NCBI GenBank assembly: GCA_017391435.1
Contig: JAFOYS010000194.1
Coordinates: 1-7,984, forward strand
DNA length: 7,984 nucleotides
Source: Alistipes sp.
Lineage (GTDB): Bacteria; Bacteroidota; Bacteroidia; Bacteroidales; Rikenellaceae
Direction: 5' to 3'
In this document: positions 6,521 to 7,984 of the stretch, piece by piece
How the letters are laid out: every line of letters starts with the position of its first letter
Position numbering within the stretch: position 1 is the first letter of the stretch
Program-made: the position numbers and the translations under genes
The notes under the pieces: generated by a model
Databases searched by the model: none
The model's input: only the letters and a program-made list of their open reading frames with translations
What the model was told of the DNA's origin: nothing

Positions 6521-7984
6521 TTAGAAGGTTATATCAATACCGAATGTAAACTGGCGCGACATAGGATACTGCGCTGCATAGAGGTTTGTAGTGCCCTCTG
6601 GATCCAGACCCGAGAAGCGGGTGAAGGTAAAGAGGTTCTGTGCCTGTGCATAGACCCTTACACCCTGGAACACCTTAGTGCGAGCAATAGTCTTCTGAGG
6701 CAGAGAGTAGCTGAGCATCAGGTTCTTAAGTCTAAGGAACGATGCATCCTCAAGCAGTCGGCTATCAAACTCTGTATAGACTCCGTGGCGAGGAATATCT
6801 GTAATATCGCCAGGCTTCTGCCAACGCTCCAAGAGTCGAGATGACTGGTTGTAAGATGCAAAGCGACCATTTGACTCGTCAAAATAGCGGTCATTGTTTA
6901 TCATCCAACGGTCAGCAACCCAGCTAAACTGTGCTGTAAGCTGAAGGCCCTTCCACTGCAGTGCCGTGCCGAAACCACCCTGCCAAGGGGCAATATAGCT
7001 CTTGCCAACAAGCACCTTATCCTCATCACGAAGAACAGTTGTCAGCTCGCCATCCTTTGTATACCACAGTGCATCTCCATTTGCAGGATTCACACCCGCA
7101 TAGCGGTTGATATAGAACTCACCGAGCGGATGGCCTACAACAAGCTTTGTATTTGTACCAGAACGCTCATACTCCTGAACACCGTTGTATAGCTCTGTAA
7201 TCTTATTGTTGTTGTACGAGACATTGGCATTTACTGTCCACAGAAAATCCTTTGCCGAGATAAGGGTTCCAACGACATTAAGCTCAACACCCTTGTTTAC
7301 CATTGCGCCAACATTGTCCCAATAGTATCCAAAACCAGATGTTGAATATGGCTCAGGTACCTGCATAAGCATATCAGAGGTGTGCTTATAGTAGAGCTCA
7401 AGGTCTACATTGAGTCGGTGCCAGAAACCAAAGTGCAGACCGAGGTTTGTTGTCCACGGTTTCTCCCAACCAAGGCGCTCATTTCCAGGCTGCATAAGGC
7501 CTACGCCCGCATTTCCGACATAGTCCACACCGCCACCTACAAGAGCAAGGTGCTCATAGTTAGGAATTGACGAGTTACCCGATGTACCTGTAGAGAGAGA
7601 TATCTGTGCATTTGTAAGCCAACTCTTAGCGCGCTCTACAAATGCCTCGTTACGCATATTCCACATAAAGCCCACACTCCAGAAGCCCGCCCAGCGGCGA
7701 GATACACCAAAGCGAGAGCTTCCGTCAGTACGCACAGAGAAGTCTGCAAAATAACGGTCGTCGTAGTTATACTCACCACGACCAAAGAACGAAACAAAAC
7801 CATAGTCCGAATCGGTGGTATCACCCCAAGATGTTACACGGGTCGCCGAAGAGAGATTTGTCAGTCTGTCATTATTCTGACCTGCAGCAACGATATTAAA
7901 CGCCTCGTAGTGGCTATCAACGCCCTCATGACCAACAAGGAAGTTGAAGTTATGTACTCGGTTAATATCAAAGCGGTAATTAAC
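6521..7984 (-). CDS. SusC/RagA-family TonB-dependent outer-membrane transporter, C-terminal half (5' end outside window)
   Basis: SusC-type proteins form a 22-stranded outer-membrane barrel that imports oligosaccharides or peptides, using TonB-ExbBD energy, beneath a SusD lid. The frame is open from the right edge to a TAA stop, giving 487 residues. The family is usually about 1000 residues, so the signal peptide, carboxypeptidase-like domain, TonB box and plug are missing because of the window edge and not because the gene is broken. A Met lies at base 7735, but the family signature continues upstream of it (YDDRYFADFSVRTDGSSRFG), so 7735 is not the real start. Other family marks are the strand FWSVGFMWNM, the NERLGWEKPWTTNLG segment, the GYYWDNVGAMVNKGVEL segment, a late VYAQAQNLFTFTRFSGLDPE segment, and a C-terminal beta strand ending in Phe (FGIDITF), the usual outer-membrane-insertion signal. 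SusD follows directly. The family is very secure; the substrate is unknown. Confidence 0.95.
   Translation of the reverse strand, partial: VNYRFDINRVHNFNFLVGHEGVDSHYEAFNIVAAGQNNDRLTNLSSATRVTSWGDTTDSDYGFVSFFGRGEYNYDDRYFADFSVRTDGSSRFGVSRRWAGFWSVGFMWNMRNEAFVERAKSWLTNAQISLSTGTSGNSSIPNYEHLALVGGGVDYVGNAGVGLMQPGNERLGWEKPWTTNLGLHFGFWHRLNVDLELYYKHTSDMLMQVPEPYSTSGFGYYWDNVGAMVNKGVELNVVGTLISAKDFLWTVNANVSYNNNKITELYNGVQEYERSGTNTKLVVGHPLGEFYINRYAGVNPANGDALWYTKDGELTTVLRDEDKVLVGKSYIAPWQGGFGTALQWKGLQLTAQFSWVADRWMINNDRYFDESNGRFASYNQSSRLLERWQKPGDITDIPRHGVYTEFDSRLLEDASFLRLKNLMLSYSLPQKTIARTKVFQGVRVYAQAQNLFTFTRFSGLDPEGTTNLYAAQYPMSRQFTFGIDITF

Noticed and set aside
6521..7735. SusC as a complete 404-residue gene starting at an internal Met
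   Set aside because: Hand translation shows the frame open from 7984 with conserved barrel sequence (RGEYNYDDRYFADF) upstream of that Met, so it is an internal residue of a gene cut by the window edge.
7636..7824. 62-codon minus-strand frame overlapping the SusC gene
   Set aside because: It is in a different frame from SusC, whose signature motifs continue uninterrupted to the right edge.
1..7984. CRISPR arrays, mobile elements, tRNA genes, phase-variable inverted repeats, terminators
   Set aside because: The window is almost wholly coding on one strand, with gaps of at most 36 bases. I saw no regular direct repeats, no transposase or recombinase, and no hairpin followed by a T-run.

Overview
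The window reads as one tightly packed operon segment of a Bacteroidales bacterium, entirely on the minus strand. The evidence is a SusC/SusD pair followed by lipoproteins of Bacteroidetes-restricted type, lipobox signal peptides, weak Shine-Dalgarno signals with A/T-rich leaders, and a GC content that looks like the mid-to-upper 40s percent by eye. I cannot name the genus from sequence alone.

In transcription order (high to low coordinates), the genes are: (1) the C-terminal half of a SusC-type TonB-dependent outer-membrane transporter, cut by the right edge; (2) a complete SusD-type substrate-capturing lipoprotein; (3) a roughly 300-residue lipoprotein in the SusE-like position, resembling families annotated DUF4843/DUF4984, with a Calx-beta-like N-terminal domain; (4) a 655-residue lipoprotein made of about five BACON/Ig-like repeats; (5) a leucine-rich-repeat lipoprotein with a duplicated N-terminal Ig-like domain (DUF4458-like), cut by the left edge after 693 residues. 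Both cut genes stay in frame to the window edges; I translated these edges by hand. Gaps are 10, 5, 36 and -1 bases, so co-transcription is very likely. No gene-free stretch exceeds 36 bases, and I see no RNA gene, mobile element, CRISPR array or terminator. The operon promoter must lie beyond the right edge.

Functionally this looks like an outer-membrane nutrient-uptake complex. The SusC barrel is lidded by SusD, and three further surface lipoproteins probably help bind or present substrate at the cell surface. No glycoside hydrolase, protease, sulfatase or regulator is visible, so the substrate (glycan, glycoprotein or peptide) cannot be assigned. The layout resembles, from memory, the B. 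thetaiotaomicron BT2264-BT2261 SusCD locus, in which two extra lipoproteins co-purify with SusCD. I see no clearly unprecedented system here. The most interesting features are the four consecutive lipoproteins serving one transporter, the BACON array and the LRR protein.
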